Shown here piece by piece: positions 26,036-35,383 of a stretch of DNA of 64,000 nucleotides; within the stretch, counting starts at the first letter, position 1, and each line of letters opens with the position of its first letter. Under the pieces are notes generated by a model. The model made no database searches. It was not told the origin of the DNA and was given only the letters and a program-made list of their open reading frames with translations. This DNA comes from Bacteroides mediterraneensis (GTDB lineage Bacteria; Bacteroidota; Bacteroidia; Bacteroidales; Bacteroidaceae), in contig NZ_JACJKA010000015.1 in the NCBI RefSeq assembly GCF_016900355.1, forward strand, positions 2,748 through 66,747. The letters are read 5' to 3'. The translations under genes were made by a program, and so were the position numbers.

Positions 26036-26914
26036 CTATTCGTTTGTTGTTTCGACTTTTACTCGGCGTATATATATGGTTCGATTGTTCCTTATTTTAT
26101 TTTGCTCGCTGGTTTTAAGCGGATCTAATATACGGATGAGGAAAGGGAAATTAAAGCCTCTGGACGTATAGAAGGTCCATCCGATTTTGTTATTGGCATC
26201 ACCGGTTTCGATTTTATTTTGTGGATAACGCCTGTTTTGGTCTTCGATAAACCAGTTGAACCAATTGCCCAAAGAGATCCCGTCCGGCAAGCGGACTACC
26301 AGTGAAACGTAAGAACGGTCACTAAGCCTACGTTTGATTTTTACTTTTACGGACTTGGAACTATAACTATCGATATTGTCCCAATAATTCCGGTCAAAAG
26401 TTCCTAAATTCAGTTCCCACGGTTCGTAAATAGGAGGTGGAATCAGTGAGAACAACTGTTTGCTCCACATAATCATATAAGGCACAATGAACCAGAATAC
26501 ATTCAGGGTACACCAGAGAACATAAGGTAGCTTGCTTATTCGTTCAAACACCAGATAATATATCCAGCCACCTAATAGCCCTGTTACAATCAGCAATAAG
26601 ATTGTCCCTACGGTTGACTTGTCAATACCAATGGATTTGAACAGGTTGCTTTTGGTAAATTTCCACAAAATAAATCCTAAACCGATATAGCTCAGTACGG
26701 TAAGTATTAACCCTCCCCAAACAAATTCATTGCGCAAAAGCCCAAACAAGGAGGGAAGAGCCATTATCAGAGCGGCAATCAAGATGAATATGATTGCTTT
26801 CTTCATGCTCAGCTTGCGTTTGAGCGTCCTCATTCCGTTCAGAACAAACAGAATGACAACCACAAACAGCGGCATAAGCAGGTATTTGGCAAAAATAGAC
26901 ACTAACATTTCCAT
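26036..26914 (-). CDS. tssN: TssN, polytopic inner-membrane component of the T6SS
   Basis: A 292-residue protein with five membrane helices in the first half (about 8-27, 39-58, 67-85, 102-121 and 130-150). A soluble, probably cytoplasmic domain follows (KVKIKRRLSDRSYVSLVVRL and WFNWFIEDQNRRYPQNKIET). TssN is specific to Bacteroidota T6SSiii and connects the membrane complex to the baseplate. It lies between tssG and tssK, 19 bases from each. Confidence 0.87.
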   Translation of the reverse strand: MEMLVSIFAKYLLMPLFVVVILFVLNGMRTLKRKLSMKKAIIFILIAALIMALPSLFGLLRNEFVWGGLILTVLSYIGLGFILWKFTKSNLFKSIGIDKSTVGTILLLIVTGLLGGWIYYLVFERISKLPYVLWCTLNVFWFIVPYMIMWSKQLFSLIPPPIYEPWELNLGTFDRNYWDNIDSYSSKSVKVKIKRRLSDRSYVSLVVRLPDGISLGNWFNWFIEDQNRRYPQNKIETGDANNKIGWTFYTSRGFNFPFLIRILDPLKTSEQNKIRNNRTIYIRRVKVETTNE

Positions 26915-26933
26915 AGTCTATAAAATTTTATCG

Positions 26934-27872
26934 TTACAGATTCGTATCATATCCCAAACGGTTTTTCCCCAATATACAGCCATAATCATTGAGAACAACA
27001 TATTTTACAGTTATGTTCCGGATGGAAAGAATAAAAAAGTTGAGAATAGCGGTTACTGTCGATACCAACTGATTCAGGTAAGCATAATCATCCGCATGTT
27101 CTTTGAGCTTTATAACCGCTTCCAGGTTATCTTCTTCACATTGGATATTACCGTTCAATCCGATTGTAAAACCTAAAACGCCTTTTCCGACCGGTTGATA
27201 AATAGGAGCTGTAATGTAGTGTGGTACATATCTGAGCGAAACTTCCAGGTTTAGTACGATGGCAAAAAGTTTTTCAATCGCAGGCAGGTTCTCTTTGTAT
27301 TTTTCCGCTTGGCACAAAAACAGGAATAACTTGTACCTTTCATAAGAGGAAATGGACAAGGGGACATTTTGAAGTTTTTTGATTGCCCGGTTCAGGTTCT
27401 GCCTGGATATCGGATTGGAAAAGAAATTCAAATGTCGATTGATGATATTGACATGTTCCTTGAAGAATGCCGTGTCAAAAAAAGAAAAAAAGGCTATCTG
27501 CTCCCTTTCTTGCTTCTTGTTGGTCCGGATGGCGTCCACGATTTCCTTGTTGCTCATGCCGGGCATACTGATAACCAGAGGATGGAACAGGAATTCAGGC
27601 AGCTGGTGATACATGCTGTTGCGGGCAAGATGCAAAGTGACAAATTCTTTATGTGAATTTGTAGTGGGAAAATAGCGCAAGGAAACATTCAGGACATCTT
27701 TCGATTTTACACGGGTATTCATGCCGTGGCATACCACAAGGATATGCTCCAGCAAGTCTTCGTTCAGGACAAACTGTAATTCGTCGAAGAAGATTTCCGC
27801 TACATAATCACCAGCTTTGCTTCGTTTCAGTCGGGTGATCTTGTCTTTCCGTTGTTCTACAGAAGTTCCCAT
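26934..27872 (-). CDS. tssG: TssG baseplate protein
   Basis: A 312-residue baseplate wedge protein that forms a complex with TssF and TssE. Recognisable parts are DYVAEIFFDELQFVLNEDLL, then HQLPEFLFHPLVISMPGM, then RYVPHYITAPIYQPVGKGVL near residue 215. The last 50 residues hold a hydrophobic stretch (STVTAILNFFILSIRNITV), more likely a buried core helix than a membrane anchor. It overlaps the clpV stop by 16 bases. Its position between clpV and tssN agrees with Bacteroidales loci. Confidence 0.82.
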   Translation of the reverse strand: MGTSVEQRKDKITRLKRSKAGDYVAEIFFDELQFVLNEDLLEHILVVCHGMNTRVKSKDVLNVSLRYFPTTNSHKEFVTLHLARNSMYHQLPEFLFHPLVISMPGMSNKEIVDAIRTNKKQEREQIAFFSFFDTAFFKEHVNIINRHLNFFSNPISRQNLNRAIKKLQNVPLSISSYERYKLFLFLCQAEKYKENLPAIEKLFAIVLNLEVSLRYVPHYITAPIYQPVGKGVLGFTIGLNGNIQCEEDNLEAVIKLKEHADDYAYLNQLVSTVTAILNFFILSIRNITVKYVVLNDYGCILGKNRLGYDTNL

Positions 27873-30292
27873 ACCAACTCTTCATTCTTTAAGTTAACAA
27901 TGATTTTGTCTCCAGGTTTGACGCTTTCAGCGACAATCAGTTTGGATATGTTTTTCTTTATATAAGTTCGTATGACGCCGGCAATCGGTCTTGCTCCGTA
28001 TTTGGGTGAAAATCCTTTCTTTGACAAATATTGCAATGCTTCTTCCGAGAGGTCCAGACGTATGTTTTTCTGCTTCAACAGTTGTTCTTGCAGACGTGAA
28101 AAATGCAACAGGAATATTTCCTGTGCGATTTCCTCGTTAATGGGAGAAAAGGGGACGACTTCAGTCAATCGGCCTAAAAATTCAGGACGGAAATATTGTG
28201 ACATCACTTCTATCAATTTGGCAGAAGTTGGGGTATGTCCGGCTTGTATCTGATCTACAATCCATTGACTTCCGATATTGGAAGTAAAGATGATTATGGA
28301 GTTGGAAAAGTCTCCTTCACGTCCCAGTTTGTCATGAATCTTCCCTTCATCCATCATTTGGAGGAATACGTCATATACGCTGGAATGAGCCTTCTCGATT
28401 TCATCGAACAACACGACTGAATAAGGCTTTTGCCTGATTTGGGTGACAAGCAAACCTCCCTCTTCATAACCTACATATCCCGGAGGAGCACCGTAAAGCA
28501 AGGCGGCTGAATGTTCTTCCTTGAACTCGGACATGTCAAAACGAATCATGGCTGATTCATCGTCAAATAACAGTTCAGCCAACGATTTGGTCAACTCAGT
28601 TTTGCCGGTGCCGGTCGGACCCAGAAAAAAGAAGGAACCGATAGGTTTCTTAGGATCGCTCAATCCGCTGCGCGATTCTATGATAGCATCGGAAAGAGTG
28701 GATATGGCCCGTCCTTGTCCTTTGACCCGTTCCTGTAACTTACTCTCAATACCCAAAAGTCTGTCTTTTTCACGGGCTTGTATTTTTCCGATAGGGATAT
28801 GGGTACTTTCAGCTACGATTGCCTCCAGTTCGGCACCGGTGACCTCTTCGATATTGCGGGAAGCCAGAATTGAAAGTTCGGAAAGAATCCGTTCCAGCCA
28901 TTGAAGCTTTGTCTCGTCGCTGTCATCCTTGTTCCAGGTATAAGCTACGGAAAGCTTGGTAGTAAGTACAACGCTGGTCTTGTTGAATATGGTGCGATAA
29001 AGAAGGTATAAAGCTGATTCGTCCCAGTTTCCGCTTTCTTTCAGCTTATTGAAGTCCGAAATGAATCTCTCAATGATATATTTTACGTTTTTATTGCAGA
29101 GGCGCACTGCTGCAGAGGCCCTGTCCAGCAAATCTATTGCGGCAGAAGGAAGGCTTTTTTCCTTAAAGTATCGTTTGGATAATTGAATGGCATCTGGAAT
29201 GCAATTGTCCGCGATTTTCAGTCCGTAATGTTCTTCGATCTTTTGTTGATGAAGCCGCAGGGCGCTTTTCAAGGTGGAGTCATCCAGCTCTTCTATTTTT
29301 ATGACATCCAACCGGCTTTCGATAGAATGCTTTTCGATGTATTTGCGATAGGCATCGTTTGTCATTGTCAGTATTAGGTTGCACTGTCCCTCACTGATTT
29401 GCGAATTAAGAATGTTGACCAGAACATCGCTTTTGCCCCCATGTCCGTTTGCCAACAAAACATGCAGATCGTCTATGACCAGCACAACTTGTTCCAACTG
29501 TTCCAGCTTATGTATGAGTGCCACAATTTTCTGTGCTATCTCATTCTCAGAGGAGGTGGCGGCCAGCAATTTGGCTGCATTCAGACCGACAATCGGTAAC
29601 TGTTGCAGCATTTCATCTTGATTCCTGCAAATCTCCTTGACAAAGGATTGGATGAGGGCGCTTTTACCAATGCCCGAATCGCCTACAATCATAATTCCTT
29701 TGTTTTCAGACCGTTCAAGGCATTCCAGCATAGTACGTACTTCCTTGTCGCGTCCGATAACTATTTCTCCGGCTTTTATGATAGCTTCCGATTTCAGATT
29801 GTCCGCATAAGGGACAGAAGCCAGCACTTGATTTTCTTCTCCTTGGTAGGAAAGTACGGAAGTGGAAGCATTATAGAATTGGAGTATATCTTCTTCACTG
29901 ACTCCCAGCATTTCAATCTGATTGTGGGAATAAATGACACCTTCCCTTGAAATGGCTGCAAACACGCAAAGTGCATCAATTTGGTCGAATCCCAGCTTTA
30001 TCTTGGAGCGTTCTGCCTCGTCTAATACTTTGGAGAGTTCTTCATCCGGACTGGGGGAGTCAGAATCACTTTCCGGTGATGAGTACATTTCTTTATGGGT
30101 TTCAAACCATTCCAGAATATATGCAACGTCCTTCTGCATGGATGCTAATATATCTTTTAGCCCCGTATCTCCTGTCAGCATAGCCAAAACGAGATGCGGT
30201 ACACCATAGGTGCTTTGCCTTTCGTGCCGGGCCATTGCTTGGGCTGTTCTGATGGCTACGAGCAAACTGGGACTATAATCGCTTTCTTTCAT
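27857..30292 (-). CDS. tssH: ClpV-type AAA+ ATPase of the T6SS
   Basis: An 811-residue double-ring AAA+ unfoldase that disassembles the contracted sheath. The N-terminal Clp domain (STYGVPHLVLAMLTGD) is followed by AAA1 with Walker A GDSGIGKSA and Walker B VLVIDDLHVL. AAA2 has Walker A LGPTGTGKTEL, Walker B VVLFDEIEKAH, and sensor region FRPEFLGRLTEV. It overlaps tssF by four bases (ATGA). It is shorter than proteobacterial ClpV, with a smaller middle region, as is common in Bacteroidota. Its partner TssC is not in the window. Confidence 0.95.
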   Translation of the reverse strand: MKESDYSPSLLVAIRTAQAMARHERQSTYGVPHLVLAMLTGDTGLKDILASMQKDVAYILEWFETHKEMYSSPESDSDSPSPDEELSKVLDEAERSKIKLGFDQIDALCVFAAISREGVIYSHNQIEMLGVSEEDILQFYNASTSVLSYQGEENQVLASVPYADNLKSEAIIKAGEIVIGRDKEVRTMLECLERSENKGIMIVGDSGIGKSALIQSFVKEICRNQDEMLQQLPIVGLNAAKLLAATSSENEIAQKIVALIHKLEQLEQVVLVIDDLHVLLANGHGGKSDVLVNILNSQISEGQCNLILTMTNDAYRKYIEKHSIESRLDVIKIEELDDSTLKSALRLHQQKIEEHYGLKIADNCIPDAIQLSKRYFKEKSLPSAAIDLLDRASAAVRLCNKNVKYIIERFISDFNKLKESGNWDESALYLLYRTIFNKTSVVLTTKLSVAYTWNKDDSDETKLQWLERILSELSILASRNIEEVTGAELEAIVAESTHIPIGKIQAREKDRLLGIESKLQERVKGQGRAISTLSDAIIESRSGLSDPKKPIGSFFFLGPTGTGKTELTKSLAELLFDDESAMIRFDMSEFKEEHSAALLYGAPPGYVGYEEGGLLVTQIRQKPYSVVLFDEIEKAHSSVYDVFLQMMDEGKIHDKLGREGDFSNSIIIFTSNIGSQWIVDQIQAGHTPTSAKLIEVMSQYFRPEFLGRLTEVVPFSPINEEIAQEIFLLHFSRLQEQLLKQKNIRLDLSEEALQYLSKKGFSPKYGARPIAGVIRTYIKKNISKLIVAESVKPGDKIIVNLKNEELVWELL

Positions 30293-32070
30293 AAGAATAT
30301 TATTTTATAAGATGAATTACATACCGACCGCTCTGTCAAATCTGTTTCAAGGAAATGGGCAAGTGGTGACAAATCAGAATACGTATGGTTCCCGTCCAGT
30401 TTGATTTCAATCTGCATAACTCGTACGAAACCTTTTTTCTTCTCTGGTGCCATCTCTACACCATCCTTAAACTCTATAGATTTGACATTGCTGCCAATTT
30501 TATGCAAGATATAATTATGTATATCCTCTTTAGAGACAATTCTGTCGCGGCTGACCAGACCGTATCTCAGATTGTTTATTAAGTCTGTTTCTTCAGTATG
30601 GACAACTCCTTTTTGAACAGGTGTTCTGAATTGGAAACTTCCTGCATCGTATTTGTCTATATTGAATTGTTGTATAAAAGTCCTTTCATTGAACTCACAT
30701 TCAAATTCACCGAGTGTTACCCAGAATTTAATCTCTGCACTGCTTGCTTCCGGTTTGGGAACAGTAAGTACAAAGACCCGTTGCTTTCGGCCGTCTTTGT
30801 CCGTATCTGTCGATTCCACATCTTTTTCAAACTCTTTGAGCTTTGCAGACAAGTCTTGAAGCTGGGTCGCAAGCATGTCAGGATTCATGGCAGCAAAGGC
30901 ATTCCCGTCTTCTCGTATGCGTTGCAATGTTTTGGATATCAATGATGACGCATCATCAGAATCAAACCGTTCCAGATCTCCGAAATAGAGACTGAAAACG
31001 CCGGTAGGATGTTCATCATATTGCTGGAGACGGTTGACATATTCCGTTCCTGAATTATCTTGTATTGAGCGTATGTTGAGGAAATGACATTCTTTAGGGC
31101 ATGGCAGCGGTATGATTCTTCCACTATTGGAGAAATTATGCTGCTTATAAACCAATTGCCTGTTCACCACTGGGTAGGTATTCAGGTAAATTTGCAAATT
31201 CCCTATATTGTCATAATTGAAGATTTCCGGCAATTCTATCTTTATCCACCAAAGTTTTACAGTCGTATCCACATTTTCATTGACAGGATTTGAATCTGGA
31301 AGCATTTGCTGGAGGGAAAAGAATGCTTTCGTTGCTTTCGCTACTTCTACTTTGAAATAATAATCATTGTAATAACGTCTGATTTCTTCAAAATAATGGG
31401 CATTATTGAATGGGTCTTTTACATCAAGTCCTATGTGTACCGACAAATTCTTTCCCTGGTAATCACAAAATCGAAGAGCTTTCAAAAAAGCGAGTAAAGA
31501 CAGGTCTTTAGGGATAATGCAGAGTGTGAGGTCCTGCAACTTTTGCAGTTGTTCATCACTAATTGCTATTCCCAGCCAGATGGAACGGGTATCAAACGGC
31601 GTTTCCTTATCATGTTGAAGGATGGACGAGGAAAAAGTTTGTTTGTCTTTATACTCCCTGACTGTATTGCCAAAAACGGTCATACGCAATTGGGCATCCA
31701 CTAACGGATATGAAAAAAGGGGAGTAAAAAAGACTTGGGTGTTTCCTTTGCCAAAAATGTATTTTTCAGCGTAAAAATGATCTTCCGCATCTAATAGACG
31801 CATTTCACCTCGGTTGGGGTTTATGGACATCAAGGCATGGGCCGGTGTAGGCAAAGACCATTTGTCGCCTGTTAGTATTTGGGACAAACGGGAAAGGATA
31901 TGTGAGTCTGATTCTTCGATTTCGTTATGGAGTCTGGCCGATTCATAGGCGAACACATCCAGCAGCAAATCAACGACTGGATCCATATTCTTGGCATCCT
32001 CAATGCCCCACAGTTCCATTGCATACTTCAATATGCGTTCTTTTATTTCAATCAGCTTTTTATCTGCCAT
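30289..32070 (-). CDS. tssF: TssF baseplate protein
   Basis: A 593-residue baseplate protein. The N-terminus shows the family pattern (MDPVVDLLLDVFAYESARLH and then LPTPAHALMSINP, matching P.h.l......P in TssF). A run of beta-rich segments follows, and the C-terminus has YGLVSRDRIVSKEDI and LAHFLETDLTERSV. It is transcribed 13 bases after tssE and overlaps clpV by four bases. With TssG, TssE and TssK it makes the wedge around VgrG. Confidence 0.87.
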   Translation of the reverse strand: MADKKLIEIKERILKYAMELWGIEDAKNMDPVVDLLLDVFAYESARLHNEIEESDSHILSRLSQILTGDKWSLPTPAHALMSINPNRGEMRLLDAEDHFYAEKYIFGKGNTQVFFTPLFSYPLVDAQLRMTVFGNTVREYKDKQTFSSSILQHDKETPFDTRSIWLGIAISDEQLQKLQDLTLCIIPKDLSLLAFLKALRFCDYQGKNLSVHIGLDVKDPFNNAHYFEEIRRYYNDYYFKVEVAKATKAFFSLQQMLPDSNPVNENVDTTVKLWWIKIELPEIFNYDNIGNLQIYLNTYPVVNRQLVYKQHNFSNSGRIIPLPCPKECHFLNIRSIQDNSGTEYVNRLQQYDEHPTGVFSLYFGDLERFDSDDASSLISKTLQRIREDGNAFAAMNPDMLATQLQDLSAKLKEFEKDVESTDTDKDGRKQRVFVLTVPKPEASSAEIKFWVTLGEFECEFNERTFIQQFNIDKYDAGSFQFRTPVQKGVVHTEETDLINNLRYGLVSRDRIVSKEDIHNYILHKIGSNVKSIEFKDGVEMAPEKKKGFVRVMQIEIKLDGNHTYSDLSPLAHFLETDLTERSVCNSSYKIIFL

Positions 32071-32083
32071 ATCTGTTTATGTT

Positions 32084-32503
32084 TTATTGTGAAAGCGGAC
32101 TGATATATACAAGTGTATTAAAATGGAAAGGCAAATCTGTAGAAACGATGTTGCCGGTTACCGTAATCTGTGCCTTGCGTCGTACATGTATGTTCTTCTT
32201 GTTCTCATCTTCTATTTCTGATAAGACAACTTTTACACTGACGTTTTTCAATCTCTTTTCATAAAGCTGAATAGCTTTTATTAAAGAAACTTGAACCTTT
32301 TCTTCCCATTCATTAATCTTCACCAACTGATTGAATTCCAAGTCCCAAATAGCAGAACCGTAATCTTCCCGTCCAACCACTTCTCCATGATGGGAAACGA
32401 TCAGAAGCATTATCTGCTGTGCTATGGATTCCTCATAGGAACAGCGTTTTAGCCTTCCGTCCACAGCAGCATGTAGATTCATGGGTAGCTTTATGTAACT
32501 CAT
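32084..32503 (-). CDS. tssE: TssE (gp25-like) baseplate protein, first gene of the tss operon
   Basis: A 139-residue gp25-like protein that initiates sheath assembly on the baseplate. Diagnostic parts are ESIAQQIMLLIVSHHGEVVG, then GSAIWDLEFNQ, then WEEKVQVSLIKAIQLYEKRL. It is the first gene of a tightly packed minus-strand operon. A -7 box lies 28 bases upstream of the ATG. In many loci tssE is close to tssB and tssC; here neither is found within the 30 kb around it. Confidence 0.85.
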   Translation of the reverse strand: MSYIKLPMNLHAAVDGRLKRCSYEESIAQQIMLLIVSHHGEVVGREDYGSAIWDLEFNQLVKINEWEEKVQVSLIKAIQLYEKRLKNVSVKVVLSEIEDENKKNIHVRRKAQITVTGNIVSTDLPFHFNTLVYISPLSQ

Positions 32504-32530
32504 TTTTCTGCGAATTTACATTCTACCTTG

Positions 32531-32538
32531 CAAATATA
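32531..32538 (-). promoter_or_regulatory. -7 box of the tss operon promoter
   Basis: TATATTTG on the minus strand (32538-32531), 28 bases before tssE. No well-placed TTG -33 box is seen. The remaining gap to the IS element at 32797 is AT-rich, without genes or clear structure. Confidence 0.5.
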
Positions 32539-32796
32539 GCATTTTAACGCCAAGACTAAACACTTTTAGAGAAAATATTTCGTGGAAAATTTTGCCGGTT
32601 CAAATTAAATTAGTAAAATACGCCGCTTTTTAAAAAGTAAGAGGTGGAATGGTATAACTAATTTTCATAATTTCAAATAGAATTTAATGAACAATAAGTT
32701 GCAGAGGCAGCAACGTGTTTGTTGCAGGCCGTTTGATACGGAATACCTGTCAAAAGAGGATTCAGCCTTGCAGTCATGCCATTGAATCCTTATTAA

Positions 32797-33869
32797 TACG
32801 AATCAGGAGTTGGCTTCCTGGTTCAAAAGATTAAAAATTGACAAATGTAAGTAGAGCAATGGCCAACTTTCCAAAGGTATGTATCAACAAGCCTTTGGTA
32901 GCTCTTACTTTAGATGCTCTTTGAATTTCTGTTTTTTCATTCAGCCAATTAAAAAATGATTCGATGGGTTGTCTGAGTTTGGACACAGCTTGTGAGAACA
33001 GGTCTCTGGCTGCTTTATTCCTCTGTTTGAGCACTTCCGGCTCTCCCTTAATCTCCTTATGCGGGGTAAGGACTTTAACCGGATTACTCTCATTGAAGAA
33101 AGAAAAGTCGCAGTAAATCTTGTCCCCGAACACGGTCTTTCCGGACAGGTATGGCGCGCATTCGTTTTTGAATACTGTCAGGTCGTTGTCCGAAGCCGGT
33201 GTCAGAACTATCATCTCAGGAAAAGGTATTGTACCCTTCCTCCGCTGTCCTACCATGTGCAGTTTCATGCCATAGTAGTACATGTTCTTGGTAGAGCAAT
33301 ATCCTTTTGATGTTATCTCCGTTGCCACTTTCCCTTCCCGGTTCTTTCCTTTGCAGGTAACAATCGGTATGGAATCCACAATGGAAATGAGAGAGTCGCA
33401 ATCCTCAGGCTTGAATGATTGTATCATGGTTTCCGCCAACACTTTAAAGGCTTCTGAAAGCATGTTCAAACGTGTATTGAATGTCTGGTAAGACGGCAGC
33501 TTAGGAAACCACGATGACAGATACTCCTTGGCGAAAGTATGGATCTCTCTGATGCCGAAGTATTTCTGGCAGTAACCGCAGAACAGATAGACGGTAAGAA
33601 CCTCCTCGTCCGTAAACTCGGGATTGGAGTTGTTGCTGAATCTCTGGCAGTAGAAACGCAAAGAAGACTTATAGACATCACAGATATACATATACAAACT
33701 TATTAGTTTTAACTTTTTCTCCTTGGGAATCATAATTAGAAAATAAGTGGAATTATTGTTCTAATATACTGATTTTCAAGGAGATTACGAAATAAAACAA
33801 TGAGATAATCAACTGAATTACAAACTTTTAAAACTTGAATCAGAAGCTATTTTCAACTCCTGATTCGCA
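32797..33869. mobile_element. IS982-family insertion sequence, complete
   Basis: About 1073 bases. The ends are TACGAATCAGGAGTTG on the left and, reverse-complemented, TGCGAATCAGGAGTTG on the right, giving 16-bp inverted repeats with one mismatch, followed by further partial matches. Both ends are flanked by TTATTAA (32790-32796 and 33870-33876), a 7-bp target duplication. The single transposase reads on the minus strand. The intact duplication indicates a fairly recent insertion upstream of the tss operon. Confidence 0.85.
32831..33733 (-). CDS. IS982-family transposase
   Basis: A 300-residue DDE transposase. It starts at the ATG at 33733. The N-terminal helical region holds NPEFTDEEVLTVYLFCGYCQ. 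The catalytic core has LISIVDSIPIVTCKG (first Asp), VFGDKIYCDFSFF (second Asp) and RQPIESFFNWLNEKT (Glu), the usual DDE spacing for the family. The length is normal for the family and no frameshift is seen, so it may be active. Confidence 0.9.
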   Translation of the reverse strand: MIPKEKKLKLISLYMYICDVYKSSLRFYCQRFSNNSNPEFTDEEVLTVYLFCGYCQKYFGIREIHTFAKEYLSSWFPKLPSYQTFNTRLNMLSEAFKVLAETMIQSFKPEDCDSLISIVDSIPIVTCKGKNREGKVATEITSKGYCSTKNMYYYGMKLHMVGQRRKGTIPFPEMIVLTPASDNDLTVFKNECAPYLSGKTVFGDKIYCDFSFFNESNPVKVLTPHKEIKGEPEVLKQRNKAARDLFSQAVSKLRQPIESFFNWLNEKTEIQRASKVRATKGLLIHTFGKLAIALLTFVNF

Positions 33870-34175
33870 TTATTAACTAACGGGTTAAATATTTGCAAAA
33901 CTTAAATCACCGTTAGATGAAATATCAGGGAAAATTACAATTGCTTTTAGGAAATTTATAATGTACTGGTTTGCCATTTATGCTTCATCCTCAGTAAAGA
34001 GTAAATTCGTTAGGAAGAACCGGGACATGGGCATGACGAAAAGCAGGTGTTTATAACCATCATACTTCATCGCAAGCATATTTGTACTATCCGGACATCT
34101 TTATGTGGAACTACAGGAAAAGGAGTCCGATATTTCATTGCATGGAAGATATGGACAATATGAGATTATCACCTC
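33870..34175. other. Intergenic stretch right of the IS element
   Basis: AT-rich sequence containing the right copy of the target duplication (33870-33876). I see no supported gene, promoter or terminator. Open frames here on the plus strand overlap the minus-strand gene at 34176 and look like shadows. Confidence 0.5.
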
Positions 34176-34556
34176 TTATTTTATATGCCAGACTCCGAAT
34201 TGGGACAAGAGAAACACTTCTATTGCAACTATGATGATTAAACTTCCCCATATTATCAACAGACGACGCCCCCAATTTTTCTTATTTTTATACCTCAAAT
34301 TAAGAGCTTCCTTATGTTTTGGAGTGTATCTGAAGTGGCAGAATAGGAATGGGAAAAGAAGAAGAATGATTGAAGCTATTATTTGTATTATGGGGGAAGT
34401 CTTTAATTTATAGACAATAGATAACAAAGGAAGGAATAATGTACAAAACCAACTTATCATTATTAGCATAGTCCCATCTCCGGGATTGTGTTCTTGTTGA
34501 TGAAAGCGCTCTCCGGTATACCAGACATAATCAATTAAAGACAAGTTGAATTTCAT
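34176..34556 (-). CDS. Small membrane protein, probable immunity partner of the split effector
   Basis: A 126-residue protein with hydrophobic helices near residues 30-50, 54-72 and 100-118 (GTMLIMISWFCTLFLPLLSI; IIQIIASIILLLFPFLF; LLIIWGSLIIIVAIEVFLL), and a Lys/Arg-rich loop between helices two and three. No family is recognised. It begins 22 bases behind the hydrophobic putative effector at 34579. In polymorphic toxin systems a small membrane protein placed this way is usually the immunity protein against a membrane-acting toxin. Confidence 0.55.
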   Translation of the reverse strand: MKFNLSLIDYVWYTGERFHQQEHNPGDGTMLIMISWFCTLFLPLLSIVYKLKTSPIIQIIASIILLLFPFLFCHFRYTPKHKEALNLRYKNKKNWGRRLLIIWGSLIIIVAIEVFLLSQFGVWHIK

Positions 34557-34578
34557 ATTGTTCCCAAAAGTAAGTTAT

Positions 34579-35058
34579 TTAATATATTTTATAGCAGTAA
34601 TCGCTCAATCCTTCGTCAATAATATCCCCTAAGCCTTTTGCTTCTCCATTTATTAATATGTTGATACCCATAGTTCCCAAATCTGCAGCAAACCAAATAG
34701 CAGCAATAATTGAACCAATGCCAGTGGTTGATGCTCCAAGCATCGCCCCATTTATAAAATGTGAAGGTCTTATTTCGCCAGAAACAATTACATCTGCAGC
34801 TAAAAGTACACCGCTCCCTTTGGTTACTTTACCTGCTATATTGCGATATTTGGCAACTTTACTTACGTCTTTAATCCTATGCTGTATTGAAAAATGCTTT
34901 TTCCACCTTGATTCCCAACGAAAAGCTGTTCCTGCGGTTTTGGTTTTGTGCCAAATTTCATTCCATTTATAATATCCGCCTGAATAAACCAGATAAGCAG
35001 AAAATGTACCGACTCCTAAATTTGTATAAAATATGCCTGTCCGGTTTTTTTCTCTCAA
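34579..35058 (-). CDS. Putative effector, hydrophobic C-terminal part (frame-shifted from upstream ORF)
   Basis: The listed ORF opens with TTG at 35058, but the same frame stays open upstream to about 35104 with plausible coding sense (SEWYNGAVKNISFDDLREKN). The upstream gene ends in another frame here. Residues about 80-135 are glycine/alanine-rich and hydrophobic (GVLLAADVIVSGEIRPSHFI; GAMLGASTTGIGSIIAAIWF), resembling the membrane-inserting tails of Rhs-type effectors. A single-base change in the A-run at 35103-35105 would join it to the upstream ORF. It is either a recently broken gene, a frameshift-expressed one, or a sequencing error. A membrane protein, probably the immunity partner, follows. 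Confidence 0.6.
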   Translation of the reverse strand: MREKNRTGIFYTNLGVGTFSAYLVYSGGYYKWNEIWHKTKTAGTAFRWESRWKKHFSIQHRIKDVSKVAKYRNIAGKVTKGSGVLLAADVIVSGEIRPSHFINGAMLGASTTGIGSIIAAIWFAADLGTMGINILINGEAKGLGDIIDEGLSDYCYKIY

Positions 35059-35062
35059 GTCA

Positions 35063-35302
35063 TCAAAGGATATATTCTTTACCGCACCGTTGTACCATTC
35101 GCTTTATAATTGGTTGCATATAATACCGCAATTGCGAATCATTGCGCATCATGTCAATGAATATTTCCATTGCCAATTGATCAATATATTCTTTACGGTG
35201 CAATATGGACGTTCTTGAAATGGCTTTTTGATATGCTATTTCAATTTTTAATTGAATATACTCCGTTAAAGGCTGAATCTTATTTTCTTCTATAGGTGAC
35301 AT
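35063..35302 (-). CDS. Putative effector, N-terminal part (frame-shifted into downstream ORF)
   Basis: 79 residues from the ATG at 35302 (MSPIEENKIQPLTEYIQLKI); the open frame continues to a TTG at 35383. It is helical and charged, with no family recognised. The C-terminus reads YYMQPIIK and then RMVQRCGKEYIL to a stop. One base fewer in the preceding A-run would give QPIISEWYNGAVKNISFDD and continue into the hydrophobic ORF downstream. I therefore read the two ORFs as one broken gene of roughly 260 residues. If real on its own, it would be a small accessory protein. Confidence 0.5.
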   Translation of the reverse strand: MSPIEENKIQPLTEYIQLKIEIAYQKAISRTSILHRKEYIDQLAMEIFIDMMRNDSQLRYYMQPIIKRMVQRCGKEYIL

Positions 35303-35383
35303 TGATAAAAAGTTTTTTGGATGAAATATTTGACACAACACTATTTTCAAATGCTTCACACCCGTATGCAAGTTTCTTTTCAA

